Shown one piece after another: positions 6,870 through 14,917 of a stretch of 46,719 bases of DNA. Origin of the DNA: CAG-390 sp045544735 (GTDB taxonomy: Bacteria > Bacillota > Clostridia > Oscillospirales > CAG-272); the NCBI GenBank assembly GCA_045544735.1, contig JAZPZM010000070.1:1-46719 (forward strand), in the 5' to 3' direction. The notes beneath the pieces are model-generated. The model saw only the letters and a program-made list of their open reading frames with translations. It searched no databases and was not told the origin of the DNA. The stretch's first letter is position 1; each line of letters opens with the position of its first letter. A program made the translations under genes and the position numbers.

Positions 6870-7706
6870 ATGCTTAAAAAAGAAGATATACGTATACGCG
6901 ATCCGTTTATACTGACCGACCGCGAAAACAAATGCTACTATATGTACGGCACTACCGCGCTGAACGACGGCAGCCTTGCGGCAAGAAGCTCATTTTCCGT
7001 CTACAAGAGCTACGACCTTGAAAGCTTTGAAGAACCGAAGGTAGTAGTTGACGGCGAGAAGCTCGGACTTTGGGCTACGCGCGACTATTGGGCGGCTGAG
7101 GTGCACGTTTATGGCGGAAAATACTACCTTTTCGGCAGTATGAAAAGCGACACCGCGCACCGCGCGACGATGATATTCGTGTGCGACACGCCCGACGGCG
7201 AGTTCGTTCCCGTTTCCGACGAGGCAAGGACTCCTGCCGATTGGGAATGCCTTGACGGCACGCTTTATATTGAGGACGGCGAGCCTTATATGGTATTCTG
7301 CCACGAATGGACGCAGATAAAGAACGGCGAGATCTGGGCTGTGAAGCTGGCACGCGACCTCTCGCGCCCCGTTGAAGAACCCTTTATGCTGTTCCGCGCA
7401 TCCGACAACCCGAACGTTTCGGAGATAAAGGGCGCGGGAAGCGGAAAATACATAACCGACGGTCCGTTTTTGTTCACCGAGGACGGCGTGCTGAAAATGA
7501 TGTGGTCGAGCATCGGAAACAAGAAATACCAGATATTCATCGCCGAAAGCGACTCCATCCGCGGCAAGTGGACGCACCGCGAGGGGCTTTACAATTTCAG
7601 CGGCGGACACGCAATGCTCTTTACCACGCTTGAGGGCGAGAGGATGATATCCATGCACGCGCCCAACGACGCGGACAAGGAACGCGCCTGCTTTTTGAAA
7701 TTTTGA
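6870..7706 (+). CDS. Glycoside hydrolase family 43-like protein
   Basis: The 278-residue product has no signal peptide and is probably cytoplasmic. It has the five-bladed propeller signature of GH43 (arabinosidase/xylosidase type): RDPF with the likely base Asp11, WAAEVH (74-79) matching the family WAPEV motif, LDGTLYIEDG with Asp129 as likely pKa modulator, and HEW at 145-147. The usual EGP motif that carries the catalytic acid reads TDGPF (196-200), so Asp replaces Glu there; activity or exact substrate cannot be assumed. The start is set by an AAGGAG site. The last 70 bases recur at 10607-10676 with three changes. Confidence 0.8.
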   Translation: MLKKEDIRIRDPFILTDRENKCYYMYGTTALNDGSLAARSSFSVYKSYDLESFEEPKVVVDGEKLGLWATRDYWAAEVHVYGGKYYLFGSMKSDTAHRATMIFVCDTPDGEFVPVSDEARTPADWECLDGTLYIEDGEPYMVFCHEWTQIKNGEIWAVKLARDLSRPVEEPFMLFRASDNPNVSEIKGAGSGKYITDGPFLFTEDGVLKMMWSSIGNKKYQIFIAESDSIRGKWTHREGLYNFSGGHAMLFTTLEGERMISMHAPNDADKERACFLKF

Positions 7707-7720
7707 CGAAGAATAAATCA

Positions 7721-7759
7721 AAACTCACGCTGCCGCTTACGCGGCGGCGTGAGTTTTTT
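7721..7759. terminator. Bidirectional terminator between convergent genes
   Basis: A 16-bp stem with one wobble pair, a TTAC loop, A run on the left and TTTTTT on the right. It serves the GH43-like gene and the facing XRE gene. Confidence 0.85.
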
Positions 7760-7787
7760 CGTTTTACTTCCAACGAATCATAGTATT

Positions 7788-8063
7788 TTATATATCGACT
7801 TCGTCTATATTACCCTTTTCATCATAGGCAAAAAGCTCCTCCATTTTTACTCCAAGAAGCCTTGATATTACAAAAATTTCCACATCTGTGGCACTTCTGA
7901 CCTGACCTTCGAGCTTTGAGTAGCTTGTGGGGTTAATATCGCACCCCATCACCTGCATCTGAGCAATAAAATCCTTTTGCTTTATTCCTTGCGCTTTACG
8001 CAGTTGCTCTATTTTTTTCCCCACCATATTGGCAGTACCGTATTCTTGCTTACGAATTTTCAT
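7788..8063 (-). CDS. XRE-family helix-turn-helix regulator
   Basis: The 91-residue product is a single-domain regulator with an HTH_3/XRE fold at about residues 14-77 (VGKKIEQLRKAQGIKQKDF and a recognition helix with SYSKLEGQ). There is no sensor domain. An AAAGG site lies eight bases before ATG 8063; Met13 is a possible later start. It is divergent from the operon at 8189, and two identical inverted repeats lie in the gap, one over the operon promoter. It is therefore inferred to repress that operon and itself. Confidence 0.85.
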   Translation of the reverse strand: MKIRKQEYGTANMVGKKIEQLRKAQGIKQKDFIAQMQVMGCDINPTSYSKLEGQVRSATDVEIFVISRLLGVKMEELFAYDEKGNIDEVDI

Positions 8064-8110
8064 TTTTCGACCTTTTTATTTCTTTTTTAGAATTATATAT
8101 CGAAGAAGTA

Positions 8111-8162
8111 TTGACAAAATTCCAAAATGGAATTATAATGTTAATAATTCCGGAACGGAATT
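8111..8162 (+). promoter_or_regulatory. Strong promoter with two identical operators
   Basis: TTGACA (8111-8116), 17 bp, TATAAT (8134-8139) is a perfect sigma-A promoter. Two 17-bp operators of the form AATTCCnnnnnGGAATT lie at 8118-8134, filling the spacer, and at 8146-8162, covering the likely transcription start. Their centres are 28 bp apart. On the minus strand a TATAAT box at 8092-8097 probably starts the XRE gene, and the first operator covers its -35 region. Confidence 0.8.
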
Positions 8163-8188
8163 ATAATTTTTTAAAAAGGAGAATTAAA

Positions 8189-8947
8189 ATGTTTTGTCCA
8201 CATTGCGGCAGCAATTTAAATGACACTGCCAAGTTTTGCGGTAGCTGCGGTAAACAAATACAAGCAGATGCCCACACACCTATGCAAGAGAAGCAAGAAA
8301 AAAGCATAGACCTTTCCTCGCCTGAGTACGTTGATCTATCTCATGTTAAAGCATCAGACCCTACCAAAACCTATAAAGGAACTGTCAAATCAGCTTTCTT
8401 GATGTTAGGCATATGGATAGCATCTTTTTTTCTGTTAGCGTGGATAATATATTCATTTTCCACCTCGGATTTTGATGATAGTATTCTTTATTATGCTTCT
8501 ATCGCCTTTATCGGTCTCCCCGTAGGAATAGTAGGGTTGATCATGACCTTGCGCAAGAAAAAAGTCGAAAAGGCACTTCCGAGCGTTGCCAAGAATGTAT
8601 CCCTTCTTTTTCATATTATGACTATTTTGGAAACATCAGTAGTGTTCTCGCTCGCCTACTATATGGGAGGCGGCGGTGAATTCGGTGCTATAATATTGCT
8701 CCCTGCTACCTTGATTTTCTCAATTATGTTCATCATCAGCATCTTTGTTTTTTCAAAGGGAGTCGGAAAAGAAGGAATGTATAAGTTATGGATTGCCTTT
8801 TTCGTTTCCTTTCTCGTTGGCATACCGGGAGCGTGGCTTCTCATTAAGTTGATAGAACTTTTATTCACCTTCCTCGTAATACTCTTTGCCGCCGCAATAC
8901 TTTTCTTTGTCCTTGGCGGAAGAGTGGTTTACTTTAGAGAAGTATAA
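8189..8947 (+). CDS. Zinc-ribbon multi-pass membrane protein
   Basis: The 252-residue product starts with a zinc ribbon (CPHCGSNLNDTAKFCGSCG, residues 3-21), followed by a polar linker and about six membrane segments (about 68-90, 100-122, 137-160, 165-187, 195-215 and 218-243). The frame is open back to a TTG at 8111, but that overlaps the promoter; AAAGGAG at 8175-8181 fixes ATG 8189. It is first in the XRE-controlled operon. The third protein also has membrane segments, and the second has a zinc ribbon. Function is unknown. Confidence 0.8.
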   Translation: MFCPHCGSNLNDTAKFCGSCGKQIQADAHTPMQEKQEKSIDLSSPEYVDLSHVKASDPTKTYKGTVKSAFLMLGIWIASFFLLAWIIYSFSTSDFDDSILYYASIAFIGLPVGIVGLIMTLRKKKVEKALPSVAKNVSLLFHIMTILETSVVFSLAYYMGGGGEFGAIILLPATLIFSIMFIISIFVFSKGVGKEGMYKLWIAFFVSFLVGIPGAWLLIKLIELLFTFLVILFAAAILFFVLGGRVVYFREV

Positions 8948-9004
8948 ATCACTAACAAAAAAACAACCCGAATCATTTAAATATTTATAACAAGGAGAAC
9001 TATT

Positions 9005-9607
9005 ATGGGATTTTTCAATTCAATCAGAAACATGTCGGAAATGGCTGCACAACAATCGGCTATGTCAAAAACAAATAAAGAAATTTACAATATGCGCGAT
9101 AACTTAAGAAACACCCCGCAGTTTTCAAATATATTTTATGCGTTAATTAGCGATATCAATCATCCCCCGCGCAAAATAGAAGCAACGCAATCGGGAGATT
9201 TTTGGTCTGAAGCTTGGCAATCCGCTTTCAACAATTACGAGCCTTACTCGACACATAAATTCTCGGATGTAAACATTGGCTATCGCGAAGGATGCGCTAT
9301 ATATCTTCTCATACAAGAATGCTATCCTTCCGTTTATGATTTTCCCGGCAACACTTTAGCTCAGATACAAAATGGGGCAACGATCAAGTTGATAATGAAA
9401 AAACAATTTATCGGCAAGCCCTTGAAACCGGCAGTAATCCCCCCTGCTTTTTCCGCCGCGCCTCAAGAAAACACCGCACCCGAAGTCACCGTTGAAGTGC
9501 CTTCTTCTACGGCTGAAACCAACGCTCCCTCCTTCTGCTCAGGATGCGGAAGCAAGCTTGGCGCAAACGTCGCCTTCTGCCCTGCATGCGGAAAAAAGGT
9601 AAATTAA
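9005..9607 (+). CDS. Soluble protein with C-terminal zinc ribbon
   Basis: The 200-residue product has no membrane segment. Residues 1-135 form an unrecognised helical domain, a Pro/Ala/Thr linker follows (about 138-172), and the last 25 residues are a zinc ribbon (CSGCG, then CPACG), the reverse order of the first operon protein. An AAGGAG site precedes ATG 9005. It is second of three genes expressed together, 57 bases after the first. Confidence 0.8.
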   Translation: MGFFNSIRNMSEMAAQQSAMSKTNKEIYNMRDNLRNTPQFSNIFYALISDINHPPRKIEATQSGDFWSEAWQSAFNNYEPYSTHKFSDVNIGYREGCAIYLLIQECYPSVYDFPGNTLAQIQNGATIKLIMKKQFIGKPLKPAVIPPAFSAAPQENTAPEVTVEVPSSTAETNAPSFCSGCGSKLGANVAFCPACGKKVN

Positions 9608-9651
9608 TTTAGTGGGAATACTTTCTTTTTAATTTTAATACGGAGGGCATT

Positions 9652-10563
9652 ATGCCATTTGCAATCATTCAGACAATCGCCTTAGGCATTGCCACAGCGC
9701 TTGCTATTGCCGGAGGCGCATTAATCTCAGGCTCGGGAACCTGCCTTGGAAAAACATACGGAAAAACCAATTACCTTAAAGTAACCCTCAGAGGCTTGTG
9801 CTATACCTTGAGCTTCTTGATAGCTATAGTGACTCTGTTTGCTTGGTTTAGTAACCTTACAAGTAATTTCTTTGGCGGCGGATCTAAGTTTTCCATTTTA
9901 CTGTTCATCGTTGAATTCGGAATATTTATTTATTTCGGTGCGTTTAAAGGTTTCAAATTACACGACAAGGCAGAGGACAAGCTAATTGAAAAATGCGCTG
10001 ATGAAATCAATGCGATTCTTATGGCGAATCCTGTTTTCTCGGCCGTTTTTAAAGAGGTTTCCTCCAACCCGTCTTGGAAAACGGTTCGCGTATATCGCGA
10101 CGGCGTAGCTCTTTATGGCTTCACTTGTCCGATCCCCAAGAAGTTGGAGGAAGAATTCACATCAGGCGCTACTTCAAATTCAGAGGCTGAAAAGCTTTTG
10201 AAAGCAGAAGCTGAGCAATGGTTAAATATGGTGGGTAGTGTTTCAAGTTCAAACGGGCAACACATAATAAGATATTGCGATTACGGTTTTGAAAGCTCAG
10301 AAACGGCAATGACCGACATAGCTAAACACCTTACGCGTCTTTTGAAGCCTCGTTTTAAGCTCTATGAAAGTGAGCATACTTGGTCGTACGACCAAACCGT
10401 TCATTATACTTCCGACACGTACATTGTCAGAAACGGCGTTGCAACTCCCGCAAGCTCTTCCACAGAGCACATACATGCCTACGTAAGCGTAATAGATGCA
10501 TACGCTCTTATCGAACCCGATGAAAGTGAGAGCGTTCCGCCCCCGCCGATGAAAAAGTGGTAA
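9652..10563 (+). CDS. Membrane protein with cytoplasmic domain, unknown
   Basis: The 303-residue product has three hydrophobic segments near the N-terminus (about 4-25, 42-64 and 76-96), then a soluble domain of about 200 residues with no recognised motif and a tail ending PPPPMKKW. A GGAGG site precedes ATG 9652. It ends the XRE-regulated operon; no terminator hairpin is evident right after it, and the gap instead holds a GH43 gene remnant. Confidence 0.75.
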   Translation: MPFAIIQTIALGIATALAIAGGALISGSGTCLGKTYGKTNYLKVTLRGLCYTLSFLIAIVTLFAWFSNLTSNFFGGGSKFSILLFIVEFGIFIYFGAFKGFKLHDKAEDKLIEKCADEINAILMANPVFSAVFKEVSSNPSWKTVRVYRDGVALYGFTCPIPKKLEEEFTSGATSNSEAEKLLKAEAEQWLNMVGSVSSSNGQHIIRYCDYGFESSETAMTDIAKHLTRLLKPRFKLYESEHTWSYDQTVHYTSDTYIVRNGVATPASSSTEHIHAYVSVIDAYALIEPDESESVPPPPMKKW

Positions 10564-10573
10564 GCTATTCTAA

Positions 10574-10672
10574 CGATTCGTTCTATGGGATAACCGCGGC
10601 AAACAGATGATATCCCTGCACGCGCCCAACGAAGCGGACAAGGAACGCGCCTGCTTTATGAAATTTTGACGA
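10574..10672 (+). pseudogene. Orphan 3' end of a second GH43-like gene
   Basis: In frame this reads as the C-terminal 32 residues of a GH43-like protein (WDNRGKQMISLHAPNE, ending FMKF), preceded by a stop and without any upstream part. Bases 10607-10676 match 7644-7713 at 67 of 70 positions, and the three differences give conservative changes (Met to Leu, Asp to Glu, Leu to Met). That fits a once-functional paralogue better than a simple direct repeat. Confidence 0.75.
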
Positions 10673-10674
10673 AG

Positions 10675-10721
10675 AAAACGCTTTGCGTTTTTAATGATAT
10701 ATTTGCCCCAGGGCAAATATT
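10675..10721. repeat. Short hairpin pair of the array family
   Basis: AAAACGC-TTT-GCGTTTT, the word AATGAT, then ATATTTGCC-CCAG-GGCAAATAT. The AAAACGC stem recurs at 32118, 32850, 44685 and 45540 with different loops. It may also end transcription of the upstream operon. Confidence 0.5.
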
Positions 10722-10759
10722 AAGGAAAAAAGAGAGCGATTCGTCGTTCGGGGTTCATT

Positions 10760-10789
10760 TTGCGACTATCGAGTCGCGCTAAATATAAT
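10760..10789 (+). promoter_or_regulatory. Promoter with a palindrome in the spacer
   Basis: TATAAT at 10784-10789 and a weak -35 (TTGCGA) 18 bp upstream. The perfect inverted repeat GCGACT-ATCG-AGTCGC (10762-10777) overlaps the -35 and spacer and could be an operator. Confidence 0.45.
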
Positions 10790-10831
10790 ATTACGAACTG
10801 ATTTTGATATTGGTTCAAGAAGGAGTGTAAA

Positions 10832-13609
10832 ATGAAGCTTAAACATGTATTATCATTAGCTCTTGTTTTAATTTCTATAGTTGTTTTTTTGCCTTTAGCA
10901 ACTATAAAAACCGAAGCAGCGACTACTGTTTTGTACTGGCCAGTTCCGGGGCATTTTTCTCTGTCAAGAGGATATACCAGTACCCATGATGCTATGGATA
11001 TCAATGATTCAAATATAGCCGGTGCAAATATCGTAGCTGCGATAGGCGGAACTGTGTACCGTGTTAAAACATGTACCACACAACACTACGGAGACGAAAG
11101 CTGTTCTTGTGGTGGCACTGGAACCGGTTTGGTAATCAAAGGTACTGATGGGCGTTATTACAGCTATGCGCATATGCAGGCCGGAAGTATTCCGACTAAA
11201 TTTAGAACGGTAGGAGCAAAAATCTCTTCCGGAGAAGTAATCGGAAAAGTTGGTACGACCGGAAACTCATCCGGTAACCATCTTCATTTTTCTATTGCCA
11301 AGACAAAAACCTGGTGGGAAAATGGTCTTGATCCTGAAAAAGAAACCTATACATATTCGGGTGGAACGGCATTTTCAATTACTCAAAAAACCGACAAGGT
11401 GAGTGTCTCGGATACTGATGCCGTAATTGCTGTTAATTTAAAAAAACCATCCAAAAACAAAGTTATTACCTACGCTGCGACCATTTATGAAAACGGAAAA
11501 GCGTTAGGAACGAAATCAGAAGCGGCAAGTGGCTGGAGCGGAACTACTAATCCTTGGTTCTCATGGAGTGCTTCTAAAATGGGAATCAATCTAAATCCCG
11601 GAACTGAATACCAATACACCTTTACTATCAATGTCAGCGGAGTTTCCATAACTTCTCCAATCTATACATTCAAAACAACAGGGGTCGATAAAACATTGCA
11701 GTGGCCTGTTGCAGGTCATACCACCGTTTCTCAAAAATATTCGTCTACACATGACGCCATTGATATTAGCGATTCTACTATCAATGGTGCAAATATTACG
11801 GCAGCAATGGGTGGTACTGTTTATCGGATTTCAAATTGCACATCACAGCACTATGGCGACTCAAGTTGTTCTTGCGCCGGCACAGGGACAGGGGTGGTTA
11901 TCAAAGGTAATGATGGCCGTTATTATTCTTATGCACATATGCAGGCCGGAAGCATTCCCGCTAACTTTGTTGTTGGTACGAAAGTAAGCAAAGGTGATAT
12001 AATCGGAAAAGTAGGTACAACCGGAAATTCTTCAGGACCTCATCTCCATTTTTCAATAGCTCTTACCAGCGCTTGGTGGGAAAATGGTGTTGATCCACAA
12101 AAAGAAAACTATATTTATGCTGAAGTAAATGAACCTGATCCTGTGACATTTACTTTCAGCCAATATAATAAAACGGTATCAGGAACTAACACAGATGTGG
12201 ATGCTGTTATAGGTGTTACGATAAAAAAGGCATCAAGTGCTAAGGTTATTACCTATGCCGCCACTGTTTATGAAAACGGAAAAGCAATTGGCTCAATTTC
12301 CGACACCTCAAGTGGATGGGTTGGAGAAACAGATCCGAAATTTTGGTGGTCGGTTTCGGCTATGGGAATAACATTAAAACCGGGCACCAACTATCAATAT
12401 ACGTTTACGATCAATGTGGATGGTGTAACTAAAACGAGTCCTAAGTACGATTTTAAAACAACCGGCACAATTTCACACACTTGGAACAATGGTAGCATAA
12501 CTAAAGCGGCAACTTGTAAAGAAACAGGCGTGATGACGTTTACTTGTACAACATGTTCTGCTACTAAGACTGAGGTCATTCCGCAAACCAATAATCATAG
12601 CTTTAGCCAATGGACAAAGGAGAACGATGCAACGCACAAGCGCACTTGTTCAGTGTGTTCCAAAGAGGAGACTACAAGCCATAGTTGGAATTCGGGGCAG
12701 ATCACCAAGCAACCTACTTGCAAGGAGACAGGAGTCAAAACATACACTTGCTCCGTTTGTGGCGGAACCAAGACGGAAAGTGTTGAAAAGTTGACAAATC
12801 ATACGTATGATAATGGATGTGACACCAGCTGTAATGTTTGTGGTAAAACAAGAATTGTAAACCATCAGTACAACACGACATGGAGCTGCGATGCGACTAA
12901 TCACTGGTATGAATGTTCATTGTGCGGTGATGAAAAAGAGGTGAGTGCTCACACTCCCGGCGCAGCAGCTACTGAAACAACCGCTCAAAAATGTACTGTC
13001 TGCAATTATGTGATAACCCCCGCGCTCGGGCACACACATAGTTACAAGGCGGAGTGGTCTACAAATGTAAAAAATCACTGGCACGATTGCACCGGTTGCG
13101 GCGAGCAAAAAGATAAAGCGCCCCATGTTTACACCAATGCGTGCGACGCCACTTGCAACACCTGCGTATACACGAGAACGATAACGCACAGCTACAAGAC
13201 CGAATGGTCGAGCAGCGCGGACGGCCACTGGTATGAATGCTCCGTTTGCGGAGAAAGGGCAGGTGTGACCGCGCATGTCTACGGAGAGTGGACGGTGACT
13301 AAGGAAGCAACTGCAACCGTGGATGGCGAGAAGGAACGCACCTGTGTTTGCGGAATCAAACAGACGGAGACCGTTCCCGCGACGGGCGCTTCAAGCGGCG
13401 ATAAAAGTGACATCACTACCGGAGAGGTTACCACGGGCGAGGTTACAACCGGCGAAACCACGACCAATGAAGTCACCACGGGCGAGCTCGCTACCGACAC
13501 AACGGCGCAGAAAGTAATTATGCCTAACGGTTGCAAAACAAGTGTTTGCGTGACGCTTATCCCTGCGCTCGTTGTACTCGGCGCGTGCCTTATAAAGAGA
13601 AAAGAATAA
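10832..13609 (+). CDS. Surface protein with two M23 peptidase domains
   Basis: The 925-residue product has a signal peptide (about 1-30) and two tandem copies of an M23/LytM domain plus a fibronectin-like linker. Copy 1 carries His52 and Asp56 (HDAMD), YAHM and HLH (150-152); copy 2, about 255 residues later, carries HDAID, YAHM and HLH. All zinc ligands are kept, so both look active on peptidoglycan cross-bridges. Residues about 545-860 are cysteine-rich repeats of the form TC...TYTC..C with HSW/HTY motifs. A TTGEV-type Thr/Glu repeat, a hydrophobic anchor after GCKTS and a basic tail (KRKE) follow. It is probably wall-facing and membrane-anchored, without an LPXTG motif. Confidence 0.88.
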   Translation: MKLKHVLSLALVLISIVVFLPLATIKTEAATTVLYWPVPGHFSLSRGYTSTHDAMDINDSNIAGANIVAAIGGTVYRVKTCTTQHYGDESCSCGGTGTGLVIKGTDGRYYSYAHMQAGSIPTKFRTVGAKISSGEVIGKVGTTGNSSGNHLHFSIAKTKTWWENGLDPEKETYTYSGGTAFSITQKTDKVSVSDTDAVIAVNLKKPSKNKVITYAATIYENGKALGTKSEAASGWSGTTNPWFSWSASKMGINLNPGTEYQYTFTINVSGVSITSPIYTFKTTGVDKTLQWPVAGHTTVSQKYSSTHDAIDISDSTINGANITAAMGGTVYRISNCTSQHYGDSSCSCAGTGTGVVIKGNDGRYYSYAHMQAGSIPANFVVGTKVSKGDIIGKVGTTGNSSGPHLHFSIALTSAWWENGVDPQKENYIYAEVNEPDPVTFTFSQYNKTVSGTNTDVDAVIGVTIKKASSAKVITYAATVYENGKAIGSISDTSSGWVGETDPKFWWSVSAMGITLKPGTNYQYTFTINVDGVTKTSPKYDFKTTGTISHTWNNGSITKAATCKETGVMTFTCTTCSATKTEVIPQTNNHSFSQWTKENDATHKRTCSVCSKEETTSHSWNSGQITKQPTCKETGVKTYTCSVCGGTKTESVEKLTNHTYDNGCDTSCNVCGKTRIVNHQYNTTWSCDATNHWYECSLCGDEKEVSAHTPGAAATETTAQKCTVCNYVITPALGHTHSYKAEWSTNVKNHWHDCTGCGEQKDKAPHVYTNACDATCNTCVYTRTITHSYKTEWSSSADGHWYECSVCGERAGVTAHVYGEWTVTKEATATVDGEKERTCVCGIKQTETVPATGASSGDKSDITTGEVTTGEVTTGETTTNEVTTGELATDTTAQKVIMPNGCKTSVCVTLIPALVVLGACLIKRKE

Positions 13610-13651
13610 TACAAGTGGGGGCGATTCATTAACTTAGCCCGCAAAAAGGAA

Positions 13652-13699
13652 AAGCGGATGCTTTTTACCGAAAAGGTATTGAGCATCCGCTTGCTTTTT
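13652..13699 (+). terminator. Rho-independent terminator
   Basis: AAGCGGATGCT (13652-13662) pairs with AGCATCCGCTT (13682-13692), followed by GCTTTTT. Confidence 0.8.
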
Positions 13700-13794
13700 A
13701 GTATAATTAAATCACAAAACAAACTAAAAGCGAGATAATTATATACCAACGAGAGACATAAATCAAGTAGTTTTGCCAATAAATTTAGTAATTC

Positions 13795-13830
13795 GTGTTG
13801 AATTGTCACCTATCATTGACAATTCAACAC
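13795..13830. other. Perfect 14-bp inverted repeat
   Basis: GTGTTGAATTGTCA and its exact complement surround an eight-base loop, with TTTT after it. The 13-base direct repeat CACCATTAAATTG (twice, 13837-13860) follows. It could be a second terminator or a protein site. The gap 13610-13935 holds no gene. Confidence 0.5.
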
Positions 13831-13871
13831 TTTTCCACCATTAAATTGCACCATTAAATTGAAAAACCACC

Positions 13872-13900
13872 TTGAATTATCAGCGAAAATGTGGTATGCT
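13872..13900 (+). promoter_or_regulatory. Promoter of the VanY-type gene
   Basis: TTGAAT, 17 bp, TATGCT, about 35 bases upstream of the start. Confidence 0.6.
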
Positions 13901-13935
13901 AATTATGTATAATTATCTGAAAAGGAGAGGTCGAA

Positions 13936-14907
13936 ATGAGGAAAAGAAAAAACAGCGCCGCGGCACAGGTAACGCGCTTTTTTATAGTGCTTTTGTTCGT
14001 GTGCCTTATCGGAGTCATTGCAATATTCGGCTTTAAGCTATTACCCACGGGCGGTGGGGACACCTCTGCGCCCGATACGTCATCGGTTCTGATAGAGCCT
14101 ACGAAATCCCCCGACACAACCGTTCCCGATACCACAGTTCCCGACACAACCATTCCCGATACTACCGTTCCCGATACAACGGTTCCTGACACTACGGTGC
14201 CCGATACTACGCCGCCTGACACTACGGTGCCCGACACCACCATTCCCGACACCACCGCACCCGAAACTACCGTTCCCACGCCGCCAAAGCCCACCTACGA
14301 CCTTGATGCGTGGTATCTGACGCTCGTAAATCCGTGGAACAAGCTCTCGCTCGACTACATCGCCACCATAGAGCTTTCAAAGGTGAACGGCAAGCAGGTT
14401 GACGTAAGAATGGTCGAGCCGCTAAAGCAGATGCTTAACGATTGCTACGAAGCAAACAAGACCGTTTCCGACGGTTGCACGGGAAAGCCGCTCGTTTGCT
14501 CGGGCTTCCGTACGCAAGAGTATCAGGAAGGGCTTTTCAACAAAAAGATAAACAAGATAAAGGCGGCAAAACCCGGCATCAGCGACGAGGAAGCGTACAA
14601 GCTTGCCTCCAAGGAGGTCGCCATTCCGGGAACGAGCGAGCATCAGCTCGGTCTTGCCGTTGATATAGTTTGCTGTAACAAGCACTATAACCTTGATATG
14701 CAAAAAACGAAGATCCGCCAGCTTTGGCTCATTGAAAACTGTCACAAATACGGCTTTATCCTGCGTTTCCCCGCCGACAAGACGGACGTAACGGGCATCA
14801 TATACGAGCCGTGGCACTACCGCTACGTCGGAGTTGAGGTCGCCACCGAGATAATGAGCCGCGGCATATGCTTTGAGGAATGGCTGGCAGAGCAAAAAGC
14901 ACAATAA
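13936..14907 (+). CDS. D-alanyl-D-alanine carboxypeptidase, VanY/M15 type
   Basis: The 323-residue product is anchored by one N-terminal membrane segment (about 14-36), joined by a Thr/Asp/Pro stalk to an M15B peptidase domain (about 120-320). The domain has SGFR (Arg192), SEHQLGLAVD with zinc ligands His236 and Asp243, and EPWHYRY with Glu291 and zinc ligand His294. It should trim the terminal D-Ala from peptidoglycan stem peptides outside the membrane. The stalk is 11 copies of a five-residue unit. The AGGAG site and start are clear. The next gene starts 10 bases after the stop, so the two are co-transcribed. Confidence 0.9.
   Translation: MRKRKNSAAAQVTRFFIVLLFVCLIGVIAIFGFKLLPTGGGDTSAPDTSSVLIEPTKSPDTTVPDTTVPDTTIPDTTVPDTTVPDTTVPDTTPPDTTVPDTTIPDTTAPETTVPTPPKPTYDLDAWYLTLVNPWNKLSLDYIATIELSKVNGKQVDVRMVEPLKQMLNDCYEANKTVSDGCTGKPLVCSGFRTQEYQEGLFNKKINKIKAAKPGISDEEAYKLASKEVAIPGTSEHQLGLAVDIVCCNKHYNLDMQKTKIRQLWLIENCHKYGFILRFPADKTDVTGIIYEPWHYRYVGVEVATEIMSRGICFEEWLAEQKAQ
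14110..14274 (+). repeat. Eleven 15-bp coding repeats (PDTTx stalk)
   Basis: In-frame tandem units encode P-D/E-T-T-x (x is V, I, P or A). Codons vary between units, so the amino-acid pattern is held rather than being a fresh slippage tract. Confidence 0.85.
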
Positions 14908-14917
14908 GGAGAACATT

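Noticed and set aside
7708..10672. Prophage or integrative element between the GH43 copies
   Set aside because: No integrase, recombinase or structural gene is present in the segment, so only a recombination scar can be claimed.
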